Part shown: positions 52,180 to 61,181 of the stretch, one piece after another
How the letters are laid out: every line of letters begins with the position of its first letter
Numbering within the stretch: the first letter of the stretch is position 1
Assembly (NCBI RefSeq): GCF_009674605.1
Contig: NZ_WKJO01000001.1
Location: 1,984,001 to 2,048,000 of the forward strand
Source of the DNA: Haloferax litoreum
GTDB lineage: Archaea > Halobacteriota > Halobacteria > Halobacteriales > Haloferacaceae
Direction: 5' to 3'
DNA: 64,000 nucleotides
Made by a program: the position numbers and the translations under genes
The notes under the pieces: model-generated
The model's input: only the letters and a program-made list of their open reading frames with translations
Databases searched by the model: none
Told to the model about the DNA's origin: nothing

Positions 52180-54444
52180 TTACTGGAAGGTCCGGCCGAC
52201 TTCGGTCTCGCGGTCGCGTTCGACTTCGCTCTTCTGGAAGCGTTCTTCTATCTCCTCGTAGCGGCGGCGAACGTCGTCGGTGACGCTCGCACGAACCTCG
52301 TCGAGGGCGTTCTCGAAGTGTTCCATCGTCACGCGGACGTTGCCGATGCTCTCGTCGATTTCGTCTCTCTTCACGCTCTGGATGAGTTCGCGGGAGGCGT
52401 TCATCGACGCCTCACGGGCGAGTGCTTCGAGGTCGGCACCGACGTAGCCCTCGGTCTTCGATGCGATTTTGTCGAGGTCGACGTCGTCTGCCAGCGGTTT
52501 GCTCCGGGTGTGGACGTCGAGGATGGCGCGGCGGGCGTCCTCGTCCGGCACGGGGACGTGGACGTGGCGGTCCAACCGACCCGGGCGCAAGAGCGCCGAA
52601 TCGATGAGGTCCGGCCGGTTCGTCGTCGCGATGACGACTACGTCTTCGAGTGATTCGAGACCGTCGAGTTCCGTCAGGAGTTGCGAGACGACGCGTTCGG
52701 TGACCCCCGAACTCGACGAGTCGCGGCCACGTTCGGTCGCGATGGAGTCGATTTCGTCGAAGAACACCACCGTCGGGGCGTTCTCGCGGGCCTTCTTGAA
52801 CACTTCGCGGACGCCCTTTTCGGACTCCCCGACGAACTTGTTCAGGAGTTCGGGACCCTTGATGGAGATGAAGTTCGACTCTGCCTCGTTGGCGACAGCC
52901 TTCGCGAGGAGCGTCTTCCCGGTCCCCGGCGGGCCGTACATCAAGACGCCCTTGGCGGCGTCCATGTCCATCTGCTGGAAGACCTCGGGGTATTCGAGTG
53001 GCCACTGGATGGTCTCGCGGAGGCGCTCTTTGGTGCCTTCGAGGCCACCGACGTCGGTCCAGTTGACGTCGGGGACTTCGACGAACACTTCGCGGAGTGC
53101 CGACGGTTCGATGCTCTTTCTGGCCTGCTTGAAGTCGTCCTCGGTGACGCGCAGGTTTTCGAGGACTTCGGCGTCTATCTCCTCGGCCTCTAAGTCGAGT
53201 TGCGGGCGGATGCGGCGCAGTGCGTGCATCGCCGACTCCTTGGCGAGCGATTCGAGGTCGGCACCGACGAACCCGTGGGTGCTGTCGGCGTACGCGTCGA
53301 GGTCGATGCCGTCCGACAGCGGCATGTTCCGCGTGTGGACCTGGAGAATCTCCTTGCGGCCGTCGCGGTCCGGGACGCCAATCTCGATCTCGCGGTCGAA
53401 CCGGCCACCACGGCGCAGTGCGGTGTCGATGGCGTCGACGCGGTTGGTCGCGCCGATGACGACGACCTCGCCGCGTTCGTCCAGCCCGTCCATGAGGGAC
53501 AGGAGCTGGGCGACGACGCGGCGTTCTACGTCACCGCCGGCCTCGCTCCGCTTGGGCGCGATGGAGTCGATTTCGTCGATGAAGACGATGGCGGGCGAAT
53601 TCTCGGTCGCCTCTTCGAAGATTTCGCGGAGTTGCTCTTCGGACTCACCGTAGTACTTCGACATAATCTCCGGGCCGGAGATGGTGTGGAACGAGGCGTC
53701 GATTTCGTTGGCGACGGCCTTCGCGATGAGGGTCTTCCCGGTCCCCGGCGGCCCGTGCAGGAGCACGCCTTTCGGCGGCTCGATGCCGAGGCGCTTGAAC
53801 AGTTCCGGGTGACGCATCGGGAGTTCGATCATCTCCCGAACCTGCTCGAGTTCCTTGTCGAGGCCACCGATGTCTTCGTAGGTCACAGACGGCCCGTCGC
53901 CACCGCTCGGCGCGGTTTCTTTGATTTGCTCGGCGGGTTTCTGGCTGACCTGGAACTCGGTGTTATCGGTGACGACGACGGTCCCAGCGGGGTCGGTGGA
54001 GGCGATTTTGATGGGGACCGACTGGCTGGAGGCGCTCATGAACCCGAAGCCCAGTGGTAACTGGACGTTCTGGCCCGTCGTGACCGGTTGCCCCGAGAGT
54101 TTGTCGCGGATGTAGGTCCCGATGTTGCCACCGATACGGAGGTTCTGGGGGAGCGCGATGGTGACGCGGTTGGCTGGTTTCACGTCCGCTTTTTCGACCT
54201 GTACGCGGTCGTCGATACCGACGCCGGCCTGCTGGCGGAGTCGCCCGTCGATGCGAATGATACCCGTCCCCTGGTCTTCGGGGTACCCAGGCCAGACACG
54301 CGCGATGGCGGTGCCACCGTCGGGGCCTTCGATACGGATGAAGTCGCCGCCTTCGAGTTCGAGTTCCGCGGCGGCGGCACGGTCGATTGCGGCGAGTCCA
54401 CGGCCAGCGTCCTTCTGTTTGAGTGGTTTGACAGTGAGTTTCAT
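52180..54444 (-). CDS. cdc48: Cdc48/VCP-type AAA ATPase
   Basis: The 754-residue protein has the N-terminal double-psi barrel and CDC48_2 domain (1-185) and two AAA modules. Walker A motifs are at 231-238 and 504-511 (GPPGTGKT), Walker B at 286-291 (IVFIDE) and 559-564 (VVFFDE), with arginine-finger regions [11 protein letters not shown] and [10 protein letters not shown]. It unfolds proteins for degradation by the proteasome. The C-terminus ends RTFQ without a clear HbYX motif. Its ATG directly follows the stop of the Hsp20-like gene, so both are under one promoter with a heat-shock-type operator. Confidence 0.96.
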   Translation of the reverse strand: MKLTVKPLKQKDAGRGLAAIDRAAAAELELEGGDFIRIEGPDGGTAIARVWPGYPEDQGTGIIRIDGRLRQQAGVGIDDRVQVEKADVKPANRVTIALPQNLRIGGNIGTYIRDKLSGQPVTTGQNVQLPLGFGFMSASSQSVPIKIASTDPAGTVVVTDNTEFQVSQKPAEQIKETAPSGGDGPSVTYEDIGGLDKELEQVREMIELPMRHPELFKRLGIEPPKGVLLHGPPGTGKTLIAKAVANEIDASFHTISGPEIMSKYYGESEEQLREIFEEATENSPAIVFIDEIDSIAPKRSEAGGDVERRVVAQLLSLMDGLDERGEVVVIGATNRVDAIDTALRRGGRFDREIEIGVPDRDGRKEILQVHTRNMPLSDGIDLDAYADSTHGFVGADLESLAKESAMHALRRIRPQLDLEAEEIDAEVLENLRVTEDDFKQARKSIEPSALREVFVEVPDVNWTDVGGLEGTKERLRETIQWPLEYPEVFQQMDMDAAKGVLMYGPPGTGKTLLAKAVANEAESNFISIKGPELLNKFVGESEKGVREVFKKARENAPTVVFFDEIDSIATERGRDSSSSGVTERVVSQLLTELDGLESLEDVVVIATTNRPDLIDSALLRPGRLDRHVHVPVPDEDARRAILDVHTRSKPLADDVDLDKIASKTEGYVGADLEALAREASMNASRELIQSVKRDEIDESIGNVRVTMEHFENALDEVRASVTDDVRRRYEEIEERFQKSEVERDRETEVGRTFQ

Positions 54445-54696
54445 TTATTTCTGGATGGTGATGGTGAGCACGCCGTTTCGAACGTCCACATCGACGTCGC
54501 CGCTAGCGGGGAGTTCGAACTCCGTCTCGGTCACGTGGTCGCCGGTGTCGGCGACGACGATGGCCGTCGAACCGACGATATCGACGTCTATCTCGTCTTC
54601 CGAGAGGCCGATATCAGCTGCGATGACCCAGCTGTCTTCGTATTCGTACCGGCGAATGAACCGCTCGTTTCCGCCGGCGAATTGCTGCATGCTCAT
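54445..54696 (-). CDS. Hsp20/alpha-crystallin-like small protein (DUF7127 family)
   Basis: The 83-residue protein is mostly beta and reads like a stripped alpha-crystallin domain: DSWVIAADIGLSEDEIDVDIVGSTAIVVAD, then EFELPASGDVDVDVRNGVLTITI, where the final NGVLTI matches the family's G-x-L motif. I recall haloarchaeal relatives as DUF7127. It is far shorter than usual small heat-shock proteins and lacks the C-terminal I-x-I tail. It is adjacent to cdc48 (TAA then ATG) and its promoter holds CTAAC-N5-GTTAG, which supports a heat-shock role. Confidence 0.82.
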   Translation of the reverse strand: MSMQQFAGGNERFIRRYEYEDSWVIAADIGLSEDEIDVDIVGSTAIVVADTGDHVTETEFELPASGDVDVDVRNGVLTITIQK

Positions 54697-54703
54697 GATA
54701 AGT

Positions 54704-54718
54704 CTAACCCAAGGTTAG
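54704..54718. promoter_or_regulatory. HSR1-type operator CTAAC-CCAAG-GTTAG at the Hsp20-like/cdc48 promoter
   Basis: A perfect palindrome (six paired bases per side, CTAACC and GGTTAG, around CAA) covers the expected transcription start. It matches CTAAC-N5-GTTAG, the site described for the HSR1 repressor in Archaeoglobus fulgidus, where the operon also encodes an Hsp20 and Cdc48. Confidence 0.7.
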
Positions 54719-54726
54719 CGTTTTGA

Positions 54727-54736
54727 ATATATAAAT
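54727..54736 (-). promoter_or_regulatory. TATA box of the Hsp20-like/cdc48 operon
   Basis: The transcribed strand reads ATTTATATAT, in an AT-rich island. About 27 bases downstream lies the operator palindrome, and the start codon follows within a further 10-15 bases, so the leader is very short. Confidence 0.65.
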
Positions 54737-54893
54737 CTTTCTGCGCAAAATCGGGTGACGACGTGGAAATACCCGTTTTTCGGTTGTATTGCGGTTCACA
54801 CTCGTCGCACCTCGGTATGTGATTCGCGGCGGAGTAACGTCAAACTAGTGGCCTCGGAACTCGGCGCTGGAACCCATTTCGACGAGTGGCGTC

Positions 54894-55358
54894 TCAGGCG
54901 AGTGCGGATGTGATACGGGAACCGCCATAGATGCCAGTGAGGGTGGTGACGCGACTTGCGAGATAGACAAACGCGTAGATGACAGCCGTCACTGGGTGGT
55001 AGAAAAAGAGTGCGGCGTACGTCCCAACCGTCAGCGACATCACCGAGGCTCTAACCGCTGGTTTGCTGCTTAGTCGATTGAAATACACGAAATACTGGAA
55101 CAGAAACGGAACGACCGCCCCAAGGACGACTCCGGGAACGAGACCGAGTAGTAGCGCAGCGATGATCGAATCCGGTCGTGCATCGAGTGTTGCGAGTGTC
55201 ATTATCTGCAGCGACTTGGCCAACACGAATACCAACCCAAACTCGACAGCTACCACCCCTACCAGTGCAAGTCCGAGAACGAATGTCCTCGTCTGTGTGT
55301 AATCCACCGAATTACGAGAGACAATTCGTCCCCAATTTCGGAGAGGCACCATAGCCAC
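54894..55358 (-). CDS. Uncharacterised four-span membrane protein with lower GC
   Basis: The 154-residue protein has four hydrophobic segments (about 27-50, 64-92, 103-120 and 125-140) and basic loops. No conserved motif is recognised. By eye its codon use is more AT-rich than that of neighbouring genes and its protein is less acidic, and the flanking intergenic sequence is AT-rich too, which may mean recent acquisition. A short basic N-terminus (PLRNWGRIVSRNS) precedes the first span. Confidence 0.62.
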   Translation of the reverse strand: MAMVPLRNWGRIVSRNSVDYTQTRTFVLGLALVGVVAVEFGLVFVLAKSLQIMTLATLDARPDSIIAALLLGLVPGVVLGAVVPFLFQYFVYFNRLSSKPAVRASVMSLTVGTYAALFFYHPVTAVIYAFVYLASRVTTLTGIYGGSRITSALA

Positions 55359-55467
55359 GAGAACATATCAACAGACTACTAAATTTTCGGTTAGAGAGGA
55401 CGAGCGTATCCTCAGGACCGCGGCCTACGGAGTCGGCTTTATCGCGCCGTGGTGTGCAAGAGACACT

Positions 55468-56256
55468 ATGGACGTTTTGACGACTGCGCACCACGGACGG
55501 ACGACGACGTATCGGTTCCGTGAGGCGCGCGGCGAGCCTGATGCACCAACCATCTTGTTCGTACACGGCAGCGGCGGGTCTCATTCCGTCTGGCGTGGCC
55601 AATTCCGACTCGCGAGTGACTACTCGGTCGCCGCGCTCGACCTGAGTGGCCACGGAGATAGCGACGACGTGGACGCCGACACCGGCTACGAAACACTCTC
55701 AGCGTACGTGGACGACGTTATCGCTGTCGCCAAAGCGACGGACGCGAGCGTCCTCGTCGGCAACTCACTCGGTGGGGCAGTGGCCATGACGCTCGCGCTG
55801 GAACGCGACTACGACCTCGACGCACTCGTCCTCGCGGGAACCGGCGCGAAACTCGCCGTCCTCGACGACTTACTGAACTGGTTGGACGACGACTTCGACA
55901 GGGCCGTCTCGTTCCTCCACGAGGAAGACAAACTGTTCCACACGGACGACGAACGACTCGTCGAGGGGTCGAAAGAAGCCATGTACGACGCCGGACGGGC
56001 CGTCACTCGGCGCGACTTCCGCTCGTGTCACACCTTCGATGTGCGTGACCAACTCGGCGAGATTTCGGTCCCAACGCTCGCGCTCGTCGGCGAGTACGAC
56101 CGCTTGACGCCGCCGTCGTATCACGAGTTCCTCAGCGAAGAGATACCGAACGGCGAGATGGCGACTATCGAAGACGCGGCACACCTCGCCATGTTAGAAC
56201 AACCGGAAGCGTTCAACGCGGCGGTTACGTCGTTTCTCGACCGGCGCGTCGAATAA
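55468..56256 (+). CDS. Alpha/beta hydrolase (second)
   Basis: The 262-residue protein has the oxyanion region LFVHGSGGSHSVW, nucleophile elbow VGNSLGGAVAM (Ser-containing NSLGG), acid in LALVGEYDRLTPP, and His in EDAAHLAMLEQPE. It is a typical alpha/beta hydrolase of the esterase or lactonase kind. The cap region (about 130-190) is helical and acidic. It converges with panB. Confidence 0.9.
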   Translation: MDVLTTAHHGRTTTYRFREARGEPDAPTILFVHGSGGSHSVWRGQFRLASDYSVAALDLSGHGDSDDVDADTGYETLSAYVDDVIAVAKATDASVLVGNSLGGAVAMTLALERDYDLDALVLAGTGAKLAVLDDLLNWLDDDFDRAVSFLHEEDKLFHTDDERLVEGSKEAMYDAGRAVTRRDFRSCHTFDVRDQLGEISVPTLALVGEYDRLTPPSYHEFLSEEIPNGEMATIEDAAHLAMLEQPEAFNAAVTSFLDRRVE

Positions 56257-56277
56257 CATCGAGACGCGGTCTCTCGC

Positions 56278-57087
56278 TCAGTACAACTCGTCTAACTCGT
56301 CTTCGACGTGACTGTGTTCGTCGGCCGGGAACTCGCGCGCTTCGACGGCGTCGCGGTACGCGTCCACTGCCTTCTCCATCTCGGCTTTCACGTCGCCGAA
56401 CTGGGCCGCGAAGGGCGGCACGCGGTCACTCATGCCCACGACGTCGTCGATGACGAGGACCTGCCCGTCGCAGTCCGGGCCGGCACCGATGCCAATCGTC
56501 GGGATGTCGATGGCTTCTGTGACTTGCGTTGCGACGTTGGCCGGAACGTGTTCGAGGACGAGTGAGAACGCGCCTGCGTCCGCGTGGGCCTTCGCCAGTT
56601 CGAGGATTTCGCGGGCACTCTCTTTGCTGGTCCCCTGTCTGCTGTAGCCGACTTCCTTGACGCGTTGCGGCGTGAGGCCAAGGTGGGCCATCACGGGGAT
56701 GCCGAGTTGGACGAGACGCTCCGTCAACTCCACAGTGTGGGGGCCGCTCTCCAACTTGACCGCGTCTGCGTCCGCCTCTTTGAGCATCTGACCGCAGTTC
56801 TCGATGCTCGACGCTTCGTCTACGCCGAACGAGAGGAACGGCATGTCGGCGACGACGAGTGCGTCGTCAGTCGCCCGTGCAACCGCGGCGGTCCGACTCT
56901 TCATCTCCTCGACTGTCACCGGGAGCGTCGACTCGTGTCCGAGCGACGTGTTCCCCATGCTGTCGCCGACGAGGATGATGTCGATTCCCGCGGCGTCGAC
57001 GATGCCCGCCGTCGGCGCGTCGTACGCCGTGAGCATCGTAATCGGCTCTGTTCCAGCCTTCGCCCGAAGGGCCCGTACCGTGACCAT
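56278..57087 (-). CDS. panB: 3-methyl-2-oxobutanoate hydroxymethyltransferase
   Basis: About 269 residues from the ATG at 57087. PanB blocks are present: ITMLTAYDAPTAGIVDAAGIDIILVGDSMGN, ADMPFLSFG, DAVKLESG, VMAHLGLTPQ and IGIGAGPDCDGQVLVIDDVVG. It makes ketopantoate from 3-methyl-2-oxobutanoate and methylene-tetrahydrofolate, the first step toward pantothenate and coenzyme A. Its folate one-carbon need fits the presence of fhs in the same region. No other pan gene is nearby. Confidence 0.95.
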   Translation of the reverse strand: MVTVRALRAKAGTEPITMLTAYDAPTAGIVDAAGIDIILVGDSMGNTSLGHESTLPVTVEEMKSRTAAVARATDDALVVADMPFLSFGVDEASSIENCGQMLKEADADAVKLESGPHTVELTERLVQLGIPVMAHLGLTPQRVKEVGYSRQGTSKESAREILELAKAHADAGAFSLVLEHVPANVATQVTEAIDIPTIGIGAGPDCDGQVLVIDDVVGMSDRVPPFAAQFGDVKAEMEKAVDAYRDAVEAREFPADEHSHVEDELDELY

Positions 57088-57228
57088 GCAGGCCGTTCGC
57101 ACGTCTGGTTTATCAGCGTCACTCTTGCGCGCTGCGAGCGGCGGGACACCCCAGCACGCAGACAGTGTCCAATCGATAACGTCGTGGAATACTGTTATAT
57201 TCTCGCCGTCTGATGCCTCAGACGACGG

Positions 57229-57744
57229 ATGGTCCCAGAACGCCCCTCCATTACCCTCCCACGCTTCGGTCGCAGAGGCATCTCACCAGTCGTCGGTGTC
57301 TCACTCATGCTCGTCATCGTCGTCCTCCTCGCGACGATGGTCGGCGTCATGGTGATGGGGTTCGAGGATTCGCTCGTCGAACCACAACCCCAACTCTCGT
57401 TCGACGTGGCGTACCACCCCGCTGGAGAGGGCAACGGCGCGAACGGGGCGTACATCAACCTCACCCACGAGTTCGGGAGCATCGAAGACGGAAATCAGGT
57501 GTTCGTCATCGACGGGAGCGGCAATCGCATCGCGTGGGAAGACATCTGGACCGGCGGACCAGTCGTCGGCCCGGCAGGTGAGTACGCCCACATCGACGGT
57601 GCCGGGTCGGACGATGTGCTGGACCCCATCTGTGAGGCCGGCCAAACGTACCGCGTCGTCGTCGAACACGACGACGGGTCGTCGAGTACGCTCACTACCT
57701 ACGAGATACCCACAGACCCGTCGTCGACGAGTTCTGACTGCTGA
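57229..57744 (+). CDS. Archaeal type IV pilin
   Basis: The 171-residue protein has a class III signal: a short positive leader ending GRRG at residue 17, then ISPVVGVSLMLVIVVLLATMVGV, the sticky hydrophobic helix. The prepilin peptidase PibD would cut after Gly17. The exported part is an acidic beta domain with two Cys residues. The ATG at 57229 lies about 27 bases below TTATATTC, fitting a leaderless message. No pilus assembly genes are adjacent, so it would use machinery from elsewhere. Confidence 0.87.
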   Translation: MVPERPSITLPRFGRRGISPVVGVSLMLVIVVLLATMVGVMVMGFEDSLVEPQPQLSFDVAYHPAGEGNGANGAYINLTHEFGSIEDGNQVFVIDGSGNRIAWEDIWTGGPVVGPAGEYAHIDGAGSDDVLDPICEAGQTYRVVVEHDDGSSSTLTTYEIPTDPSSTSSDC

Positions 57745-57787
57745 CGGGAACCGGCACGCATTAGCCCCCGCCGTCGTAGCTTTACTC

Positions 57788-58057
57788 GTGCAACCAGTCG
57801 AGCGAACGAATCCGGAAGGTGTCGACTACGGGTGGGTCATGCAGATGACCTTCGTCACGACGATTCTCGTCGGGTCGCCAATCGTGGCACTCCTCTCGTT
57901 GAACACCACGCTCCCGACGTGGGGCGCACGTGCGGCGTTCGCCATTCGAATCGGTGCAGTCATCTGGTTCGTGACCGCCATCGCTCTGTTCGTCTACGCG
58001 AAGCGGACCAACGCCGGCGACGGCGGGTCGTCGCCCGAGGCGGACGCCGAGAACTGA
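57788..58057 (+). CDS. Small membrane protein, DUF5822-like
   Basis: The 89-residue product starts with GTG at 57788 (VQPVERTNPEGVDYGWVMQ) and has two spans (about 20-42 and 50-72) and an acidic tail. I recall this as the haloarchaeal DUF5822 family. The longer open frame upstream lies inside the pilin gene and is not used. It is followed by the eIF2B-like gene after 53 bases. Confidence 0.72.
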   Translation: MQPVERTNPEGVDYGWVMQMTFVTTILVGSPIVALLSLNTTLPTWGARAAFAIRIGAVIWFVTAIALFVYAKRTNAGDGGSSPEADAEN

Positions 58058-58110
58058 CACGTCTGCCCCCGTCCCGGAAACTCTTTCACACGATACGCAG
58101 AGGTTCTCGT

Positions 58111-58959
58111 ATGATAGACGAGACCATCGAGGAGATTCGTGAGATGCAGACACACAGCTCCTCGGTCGTCGCCGTCAAGGCCACGCAGTCGCTCGCGGAG
58201 TTGACCGAACGCGACTACGCGACCGTCGAGGAGTTCGAGCGTGACCTCGAACGAAACGTCGGCGCACTCAAGCGCGCGAACCCGTCGCACGCCTCTCTCT
58301 ACAACGCGCTTCAAGACGTCCTCCGGAGCGTGCAAGGTGAGACAGATACGTTCGAAGACGCACGCGAACTCACTCTCGACACCATCGACCGCGTGGTCGA
58401 GAGCGTCGAGATGGGCAAGAGTCGCGCCGCCGAAAACGCGGCGACGACTATCAATGACGGCCAGACGTTCCTCACACACGACTACTCGTCGACTGTGATG
58501 GAAGCGGTCGAACTCGCCGTCGACGAGGGTGCAGAACTGACTGCCTACGTCACGGAGGCCCGTCCGCGCTTCCTCGGCCGGAAGTTCGCTCGTGAACTCG
58601 CCGCCATCGACGGCGTCGAACCGCACCTGATGGTCGACGGCGCGTCCGGCATGTTCCTCGCCGAGTGCGACCGAGTCATTATCGGGATGGACTGCATCGT
58701 CGAAGAGACCTTGTACAACCGCATCGGGACCTTCCCACTCGTCGCGACGGCCAACAAGATGGACGTTCCCGTTACCGTCGTTGGGTCGAGTACGAAAGTC
58801 GTCGACGGCGGGTTCCGCTTCGAGAACGAGATTCGCTCGCCCAGCGAGGTCATGCTCGAACCCGTCGAAGGTATCGAGTTGGAGAACCCAGCCTACGACG
58901 CGACCCCTGTCGAACTCATCGACCAGGTCATCACCGACGAAGGCCTCGTCGAGTTCTGA
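58111..58959 (+). CDS. eIF2B alpha/beta/delta-like protein (R15P isomerase family)
   Basis: The 282-residue protein has the IF-2B fold: helical N-terminal half, then TAYVTEARPRFLGRKFARELA, MFLAECDRVIIGMDCIVEETLYNRIGTFPLVATANKMDVPVTVVGSSTKVV and a final acidic stretch. Archaeal relatives include ribose-1,5-bisphosphate isomerase (AMP recycling) and methylthioribose-phosphate isomerase; haloarchaea use the former in nucleoside catabolism. The catalytic Cys and Asp of R15P isomerase appear kept in AECDRVIIGMDCI, but I cannot separate it from a pure translation-factor-like paralogue. Confidence 0.83.
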   Translation: MIDETIEEIREMQTHSSSVVAVKATQSLAELTERDYATVEEFERDLERNVGALKRANPSHASLYNALQDVLRSVQGETDTFEDARELTLDTIDRVVESVEMGKSRAAENAATTINDGQTFLTHDYSSTVMEAVELAVDEGAELTAYVTEARPRFLGRKFARELAAIDGVEPHLMVDGASGMFLAECDRVIIGMDCIVEETLYNRIGTFPLVATANKMDVPVTVVGSSTKVVDGGFRFENEIRSPSEVMLEPVEGIELENPAYDATPVELIDQVITDEGLVEF

Positions 58960-58968
58960 TTCCCTCCC

Positions 58969-60087
58969 CTATTCGAGACTGACCCACTCACCGGATTCGT
59001 CCGACCGCTCGATTGCATCGAGCACCTGCTGGACTTCGTAGGCGTCTTCGAACGACGGGTGGAACTCGCCGCCTTCCGCCGCCGCAGACAGGAACTCGAA
59101 GTTCTCGTGGACGAAGGTGTGTTCCCACCCGATGACGTGGCCCGGCGGCCACCAGTGGTCCACGTACGGGTCGGTTTCGTCGGTGACGAGTACCGTCTCG
59201 TAGCCCCGGTTGTCGCCCGTCTTGACCTCCAACTCGTTGAGGCGTTCGAGGGAGAATTTCAGGCTCCCTTCGGACCCGTGAATCTCGATGGTGTGGTCGT
59301 TCTTGTGGCCGTTGGCGAAGCGGGAGGCTTCGAACGAGCCGACAGCACCGTTTTCGAACGCGGCCTGCGCGGTGTACGCGTCGTCCACCGTGACCGGTTT
59401 GTACTCGTCCGTACCGGGGACGGGTCGTTCGTCGACGAACGTCTGGAGGTGGCCAGAGACGCGTTCGATGTCACCGGCGACGTTCCCGACGAGGAATCGC
59501 GCGAGGTCAACCGTGTGCGCGCCGAGGTCACCGAGTGCGCCGGACCCGGCGAGGTCCTTGTCCATCCGCCACGCCCACGGCGCTTCGGGGTCGACCAACC
59601 AGTCTTGGAGGTAGCGCCCGCGAACGTGGTGAATCTCACCGAGTTCGCCGTCTTCGATGAGGCCCTTCGCGTGCTGGATGGCCGGGACGAAGCGGTAGTT
59701 GAACGCACATCCGGCGACGCCGTCGGCGTCGCGGGCGGCGTCGCGCATCTCCTCGGCTTCGTCCAGCGTCGGGGCGAGCGGTTTCTCGCAGAAGACGTGT
59801 GCGCCCGCTTCGAGTGCGGCGATAGAGGGTTCGGCGTGGAGGTGGTTCGGGCCGAGGTTGTAGAACACGTCCACGTCGTCGACGACGTCGCGCCAGTCCG
59901 TTGCCGTGGACTCGAAGCCGAATCGGTCGGCAGCGTCGGCGAGGGCCTCTTCGTCGCGGCCGACGATGACCGAGCGCTCTACCTCGGGTGCCTCCGGGAA
60001 GAACATCGGGAGGCGTGCGAGGGCGTTGGAGTGTGCTTTCCCCATGAAGCGGTAACCGAGGACACCGACGGAAAGTTTGTCACTCAT
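58969..60087 (-). CDS. Gfo/Idh/MocA family oxidoreductase (second)
   Basis: The 372-residue protein has the NAD(P) loop SVGVLGYRFMGKAHSNAL, the FCEKPLAPTLDEAEEM motif (Glu-Lys-Pro near residue 99), the block GALGDLGAHTVDLARF with the catalytic Asp-His region, and a C-terminal beta sheet. It likely oxidises a sugar or cyclitol. It lies six bases after the sugar isomerase/epimerase gene and forms an operon with it. Confidence 0.91.
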   Translation of the reverse strand: MSDKLSVGVLGYRFMGKAHSNALARLPMFFPEAPEVERSVIVGRDEEALADAADRFGFESTATDWRDVVDDVDVFYNLGPNHLHAEPSIAALEAGAHVFCEKPLAPTLDEAEEMRDAARDADGVAGCAFNYRFVPAIQHAKGLIEDGELGEIHHVRGRYLQDWLVDPEAPWAWRMDKDLAGSGALGDLGAHTVDLARFLVGNVAGDIERVSGHLQTFVDERPVPGTDEYKPVTVDDAYTAQAAFENGAVGSFEASRFANGHKNDHTIEIHGSEGSLKFSLERLNELEVKTGDNRGYETVLVTDETDPYVDHWWPPGHVIGWEHTFVHENFEFLSAAAEGGEFHPSFEDAYEVQQVLDAIERSDESGEWVSLE

Positions 60088-60093
60088 GGTGAA

Positions 60094-61062
60094 TCACTCC
60101 GCCCAGTAAGCGTCGCCCGGTTGCGTCTCGAAGACGGCGCGCGAGAGCACGTCGACGGCCTTTTCGAGTCCTTCGTTCGAGGAGGTGAGCGCATCTTCGT
60201 GTTCGATGGAGAGCGCACCTTCGTAGCCGACCATCCGGAGCGTCGAGACCACGTCCTTCCAGTGTTCCTCGCCGTGGCCGTAGCCGATGGAGCGGAAGAG
60301 CCACGAACGGTCCGCGGTGTCGGCGTACGAGGTGGTGTCGAGGACGCCCTTCACACGGGCGTGGTGGTCGTATACCTTCGTGTCCTTCGCGTGGAAGTGG
60401 TGGATGGCGTCGTGCTCGCCGAGGAAGCGAATGGCCTCAGTGATATCGATATCCTGCCAGTAGAGGTGCGAGGGGTCGAAGTTCGCGCCGATGCGCTCGT
60501 TGGTTTCCTCGCGGAGTTTCAGCATGCCAGTCGGTTCGTAGACGAGCATGTTGGGGTGCATCTCGATGGCCATATCGACGCCGTGGTCGTCGGCGAACTC
60601 GGCGAGGTCCGACCAGTAGTCGATGGCGACGTCCCACTGGTACTCGTGGGCGTCGGCGTGCTCAGTCGGCCACGGCGCAGTAATCCAGTTCGGCACCTCG
60701 TCGTTCGGGCCGCCGGCAGGCAGGCCGGAGAAACAGGTGACGGTGTTCACGCCGAGTGCGTCGGCAAGTTCGATGGCCTCTCGGAGTTCCGCGTCCGCGT
60801 CGGCCGCCGTCTCCTCGTCGGGGTGGAGCGGGTTGTTGTGGGTCGCCAGCGCGCTGATTTGCATGTCGCGTTCCTCGACGGCGGCGAGCAGGTCGGCCTG
60901 CGCGTCGTCGTCGCCGAGGACGGCCGTTCGGTCCACGTGGTCTTCGCCCGGCCACCCGCCGACGCCGAGTTCGACGCCCGTGACGCCGATTCCCGACAAA
61001 TAGTCGAGGGCGTCTTCGAGTGATTCGTTCCCCAGTGGGACAGTGAGCACTCCGATGTACAT
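60094..61062 (-). CDS. Sugar phosphate isomerase/epimerase family (AP endonuclease 2-type TIM barrel)
   Basis: About 322 residues from the ATG at 61062 (MYIGVLTVPLGNESLEDAL). The TIM barrel shows metal-site residues in GVTGVELGVGGWPG, MAIEMHPNMLVY, GANFDPSHLYWQ and IHHFHAKDTKVY. Inosose dehydratases, ketose 3-epimerases and related isomerases share this plan. Together with the Gfo/Idh partner it suggests a sugar or inositol pathway. A TrmB-like site lies at its start. Confidence 0.9.
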   Translation of the reverse strand: MYIGVLTVPLGNESLEDALDYLSGIGVTGVELGVGGWPGEDHVDRTAVLGDDDAQADLLAAVEERDMQISALATHNNPLHPDEETAADADAELREAIELADALGVNTVTCFSGLPAGGPNDEVPNWITAPWPTEHADAHEYQWDVAIDYWSDLAEFADDHGVDMAIEMHPNMLVYEPTGMLKLREETNERIGANFDPSHLYWQDIDITEAIRFLGEHDAIHHFHAKDTKVYDHHARVKGVLDTTSYADTADRSWLFRSIGYGHGEEHWKDVVSTLRMVGYEGALSIEHEDALTSSNEGLEKAVDVLSRAVFETQPGDAYWAE

Positions 61063-61074
61063 ACGCGGCCCTAC

Positions 61075-61090
61075 TACTACGAAGCGAATA
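61075..61090 (+). promoter_or_regulatory. TrmB-like site TACT-N7-GAATA before the isomerase/dehydrogenase operon
   Basis: The plus strand reads TACTACGAAGCGAATA, one base from TACT-N7-GAGTA. It lies 12-28 bases before the start codon at 61062, just below a T/A-rich TATA-like element (about 61088-61096), at the same relative position as in the sugar ABC promoter. Confidence 0.4.
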
Positions 61091-61181
61091 AAAATTAAGG
61101 ATACGAGCAAGGTCGGAGCGCTGGCGCAGAGTGCGACGCTCCACGAGTGAGGAGGGGGTCAGCAGTCGGTGTGCGGGTGGG

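Noticed and set aside
52118-52264. Possible small gene starting MDKHQSQSVGEHH
   Set aside because: It runs through the 3' end of cdc48 on the opposite strand and becomes Ser/Arg-rich there, which is typical of a shadow frame.
59059-61023. 654-codon open frame on the plus strand
   Set aside because: It lies antisense to the Gfo/Idh and isomerase genes, which have clear motifs. Long antisense frames are common in GC-rich DNA with strong codon bias, and this protein has no recognisable domain.
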